Origin: Actinoplanes octamycinicus
GTDB taxonomy: Bacteria > Actinomycetota > Actinomycetes > Mycobacteriales > Micromonosporaceae
Reading direction: 5' to 3'
NCBI RefSeq assembly: GCF_014205225.1
Contig: NZ_JACHNB010000001.1
Coordinates: 186,001-250,000 of the forward strand
Length of the DNA: 64,000 bases
The notes below the pieces were generated by a model that was given only the letters and a program-made list of their open reading frames with translations, made no database searches and was not told the origin of the DNA. The translations under genes were made by a program, and so were the position numbers. Positions 62,101 through 64,000 of the stretch are shown in pieces (position 1 is the stretch's first letter; the number at the start of each line of letters is the position of its first letter).

Positions 62101-63793
62101 GGTAGCCGCGTCGGTCGCGGTCCCCGCCGCGCTCACCGCCGAGCCCGCGCCCGCACCCGCGCCGGCCGTGACCCCGGCGCCCGCACCGGCGCCGGCTCCG
62201 GCCCCGGCTCCGGCCCCGGCCACCCGGGTCGCCCTGCCGACCCAGCCGAAGAAGGCCGAGGACCGGCAGGTGTTCGCCGAGGTCGCGGCAATGGTCGGCA
62301 AGATCAGCGCGTACCCGGCCGACATGGTCCGCCCGGACCAGTCGTTCAGCGGCGACCTGGGCTTCGACTCGATCATGACGGCCGAGCTGATCGCCGCGGC
62401 CAAGCGCCGCTGGCCGGACCTCGACCTGGCCCCCGAGCAGGTCTTCGGGATCGCCACGGTGGGTGAGATGACGCAGCTGCTGGCCGAGGCGCTGGGCCTG
62501 GCCGTCGCGCCGGCCCCGGTCGCCGCCCCGGCCCCGGAGCAGGCGCTGGTCCCCCGGATGGACGCGAAGCGAGCCGAGGTCGCGGACGTGACCAAGCTGC
62601 CCGAGGTGGTCCAGTTCGAGGCGCGCGGCACCATCCTGGAGAAGGTCGGCGTCGCCAACCCGTACTACATCGTGCACGACTCGGTGATCAACAGCCGGAC
62701 CTCGGTGCAGGGCCGGCAGCTGATCTCCTTCTCCAGCTACAACTACCTGGGCCTGTCCGGGCACCCGATGGTCAACTACGCGGTGAAGGAGGCGGTCGAG
62801 CGGTACGGCTCCTCGGTCTCCGCCGCCCGCATCCTCTCCGGTAACCGGGCCCTGCACGACGAGCTGGACCGCGGCCTGGCCGCCCTGGTCGGCGCCGAGG
62901 ACGCGATCTCGCTGCTCGGCGGGCACTCCACCAACGTCGGGATCATCGGGCACATGGTCGGCCCGGAGGACCTGATCGTGCACGACGCGCTCGCGCACGA
63001 CAGCATCCTGCAGGGCTGCCGGCTCTCCGGGGCCAACCGGCAGCCGTTCCCGCACCAGGACCTGGCCGCCCTGGACGCGCTGCTCACCCGGATCCGGGAC
63101 CGGTACCGCCGGGTGCTGATCATCGTCGAGGGCGTCTACAGCATGGACGGCGACATCTGCGACCTGCCGGCCCTGATCGCGCTGAAGCAGAAGCACGGCG
63201 CGCTGCTGATGGTCGACGAGGCGCACAGCATCGGCGTGCTCGGCGCCCGCGGCGGCGGCGTCGGTGAGCACTTCGGGGTGGACCGCACCGACGTCGACAT
63301 CTGGATGGGCACCCTGTCCAAGTCGCTGGCCAGCTGCGGCGGCTACATCGCCGGCCGGCACGAGCTGATCGAGTACCTGCGCTACACGCTGCCCGGCTTC
63401 ATCTTCAGCGCCGGGATGAGCCCGGCGAACGCGGCCGCCGCGCTCGCCGCCCTGCACATCCTGCGCGAGGAGCCGCAGCGGCTGAAGGTGCTGCACGACC
63501 GGGCCGCGACCTTCCTGCGGCTGGCCAAGCAGGCCGGGCTGGACACCGGGCCGAGCAGCGGCACCCCGGTCGTCCCGTGCATCACCGGCGACTCGGTGCA
63601 GGCCCTGAAGCTGGCCGACACGCTGCTCAAGAACGGGGTCAGCGCGAACCCGATCATGTACCCGGCGGTGAAGGAGCGGCTGGCCCGGCTGCGCTTCTTC
63701 GTCACCGCCGAGCACAGCGTCGAGGACATCGAGACCACCGTGGACCTGGTGGCCCGGCACCTCGACCCGGCCCGCGTGCCGCAGCCGGCCTGA
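59171..63793 (+). CDS. Type I polyketide synthase KS-AT-ACP fused to an alpha-oxoamine synthase
   Basis: 1540 residues. The TTG start is chosen because GGGGA lies six bases upstream and the product then begins at the KS domain (DIAIVGLSCRFPG). KS (1-440): Cys202 in DAACSSA, His337 in EAHGTGT, His375 in IGHTLPAAG. AT (about 550-860): Ser660 in GHSVGE and malonyl-type HAFH at 761-764. Then an Ala/Pro linker and an ACP with Ser1067 in GFDSIM. The last 420 residues are a PLP-dependent alpha-oxoamine synthase: DEAHSIGVLG and Lys1384 in LSKSLASCGGY. There is no KR, DH, ER or TE. Inferred reaction: one malonyl extension, then release by decarboxylative condensation with an amino acid to give an amino-ketone. 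Confidence 0.93.
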   Translation: MDIAIVGLSCRFPGARDVVEFWANSLAAAHQFRPVPSTRWNHETFYSTNFRDTHSTYTDRVAFLDEVERFAALHHRIPPRRAKAMDPQHRLLVDLAREAVQDAGWERRPFDRSTTGVFVGLSTADYKDMTGARLTASMLADGSLSPNANDPELLAAIAEAAKAAIDPPQSFSMAGSLLNMAPATVSELLDLGGPSFAVDAACSSALVAMHEAVNHLRTGSCSAALVGGVFLNLTPNALVGFSRVGALSPAGVCRPFDARADGFVLGEGGSLAVLRPLDDALEAGDRIYAVLNGIGTANDGKGAGPMTPRAEGQEAAMRAAYRDARVEPGAIDFLEAHGTGTTVGDKVEIEAIRRLRAKSADRPCYLSSGKAIIGHTLPAAGAAGVLRTALALHHRTVPPQPAVDSHPELPLAEAGLEITIAPKAWTPPADDRRRAAVSSFGFGGTNVHAVLSEAPEPETDGEDADGARPWVVLLSADDGGLLASYAERLSGLVAADPALTPAAVARTMASRRLLNARLAVMCRTRAELADRLAVAARELTAGVTGRLAAGLYASTAPLTPEQRSLAFLYPGQGSLRPGVLRDLVARFPALAEHVRPLADRVDERTGAPVTDLLCDTPGPGADEQVSATRICQPGLGVAGIGMTQLLAELGVTPQVTLGHSVGELAAAVAAGALTPDDGIEFLIERGAAVTSGEEPEPGTMAAVRVDAAGFEQLRIGIDGVWAGCYNHPTQIVASGRRDAVGRLVERCRDRDVPVVPLRVSHAFHSPLMSEVDSRVAAHVAELPVRKPIRTLISSVDPAAPAEPETLRELWSRQGSAPVLFRDAVDAAVTAGAKILVQVSAGDALLGMAAQTPAARGLDSIALMPAEPDDGYALLEGLGRLAVAGVPVDLTPLFEGLGVPLATLPPSPLATQHYSIRRTEKKAEVARFVRKHEIPSPAAREAQPAAVTRNGAPIPMNDVISLLREQLAVLRDIGAEPEVAASVAVPAALTAEPAPAPAPAVTPAPAPAPAPAPAPAPATRVALPTQPKKAEDRQVFAEVAAMVGKISAYPADMVRPDQSFSGDLGFDSIMTAELIAAAKRRWPDLDLAPEQVFGIATVGEMTQLLAEALGLAVAPAPVAAPAPEQALVPRMDAKRAEVADVTKLPEVVQFEARGTILEKVGVANPYYIVHDSVINSRTSVQGRQLISFSSYNYLGLSGHPMVNYAVKEAVERYGSSVSAARILSGNRALHDELDRGLAALVGAEDAISLLGGHSTNVGIIGHMVGPEDLIVHDALAHDSILQGCRLSGANRQPFPHQDLAALDALLTRIRDRYRRVLIIVEGVYSMDGDICDLPALIALKQKHGALLMVDEAHSIGVLGARGGGVGEHFGVDRTDVDIWMGTLSKSLASCGGYIAGRHELIEYLRYTLPGFIFSAGMSPANAAAALAALHILREEPQRLKVLHDRAATFLRLAKQAGLDTGPSSGTPVVPCITGDSVQALKLADTLLKNGVSANPIMYPAVKERLARLRFFVTAEHSVEDIETTVDLVARHLDPARVPQPA

Positions 63794-63807
63794 GAGCGCC
63801 ACCCGCG

Positions 63808-64000
63808 ATGACCTCTCTGACTACCAAGCCGCCACGGGCCGGGGACGACCAGCCGGTCGCCCCCGGCCCGGTGCTCCGGCTCACCGCCCGCCGCCCCAAA
63901 CTCGTCCTGCTCCTCGCGTTGCTGCTGGCCGGTCTGGCGGTGGCGTTCAGCGGCGACGTGGTGACCGCGTTGAAGACCGGCGGCTTCGACGACCCGGACT
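63808..64000 (+). CDS. MMPL-family transporter, N-terminal part only (cut by window end)
   Basis: The reading frame from ATG 63808 to the window end codes for 64 residues: a polar start, one membrane helix (LVLLLALLLAGLAVAF) and the loop start LKTGGFDDPD. The GGFDDP turn after the first helix is characteristic of actinobacterial MMPL lipid exporters. It is 14 bases after the PKS stop, so it is cotranscribed and very likely exports the PKS product. Confidence 0.85.
   Translation, partial: MTSLTTKPPRAGDDQPVAPGPVLRLTARRPKLVLLLALLLAGLAVAFSGDVVTALKTGGFDDPD

Noticed and set aside
61940..62260. Gene break between AT and ACP parts of the PKS
   Set aside because: The reading frame is continuous; the region is only an Ala/Pro linker, with no stop and no strong internal ribosome binding site.

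Overview
The window is chromosomal DNA of very high G+C from a filamentous actinomycete. The closest fit is Micromonosporaceae, probably Actinoplanes-like. That assignment is an inference from the strong third-position G/C bias, a conservon-type roadblock/GTPase operon, an ECF42-type sigma factor, many secreted modular enzymes and many GTG/TTG starts. No phage, insertion sequence, CRISPR array or rRNA gene was found. Genes are mostly in short operons with 1-4 base stop/start overlaps.

Layout. 1-8.7 kb: a DGPF/YCII protein with its ECF sigma factor, a large secreted sugar dehydrogenase-like protein, an MMPL permease, and a dihydrofolate reductase-like gene behind an AraC regulator. 8.7-9.1 kb: a Gly-Cys-Val tRNA operon. 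9.1-11.7 kb: an astacin protease fused to a seven-repeat propeller, plus two small genes. 11.9-16.9 kb: an HtrA-MoxR-DUF58-VWA-VWA operon. 17.1-21 kb: a conservon (kinase, roadblock, DUF742, GTPase) ending in a StyA-like flavin monooxygenase, with a tiny peptide ORF beyond the shared terminator. 21.1-22.2 kb: a carbonic anhydrase relic and two unknown genes. 22.3-22.7 kb: a second copy of the same tRNA operon, including promoter and terminator.

22.8-27 kb: an Eis-like acetyltransferase, then an operon for an extracytoplasmic flavin electron-transfer chain (ferric reductase-like flavocytochrome, FMN-binding lipid-side protein, ApbE flavin transferase). 27-29.7 kb: cobL-cobM-cobK for aerobic cobalamin synthesis. 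29.7-37.4 kb: a diguanylate cyclase, two coupled membrane proteins, a GlxA-type regulator with a divergent 40-residue membrane peptide, a PQ-loop protein, an unknown protein and a secreted GH64 glucanase. 37.7-45.7 kb: a SIS-domain isomerase-like protein, a repeat-filled intergenic region, then an arabinoside-use locus (GH51 arabinofuranosidase, ABC importer without ATPase, LacI regulator with a clear palindromic operator). 45.7-58.8 kb: a LigD-type polymerase, acyl-CoA dehydrogenase, second diguanylate cyclase, an alpha/beta hydrolase, sortilin-like repeats protein, a DUF559 protein among REP-like palindromes, and a DesK/DesR-like two-component pair divergent from a fatty acid desaturase.

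59-64 kb: the most distinctive locus. A single 1540-residue protein carries KS-AT-ACP domains and ends in a PLP-dependent alpha-oxoamine synthase. It is followed by the start of an MMPL-family lipid exporter that runs off the window. Together they suggest an export-coupled pathway for an unreduced polyketide or fatty-acyl amino-ketone, possibly sphingoid-like.

A family of long imperfect palindromes, two tandem-repeat tracts and a recurring 11-base intergenic motif decorate the gaps between genes.
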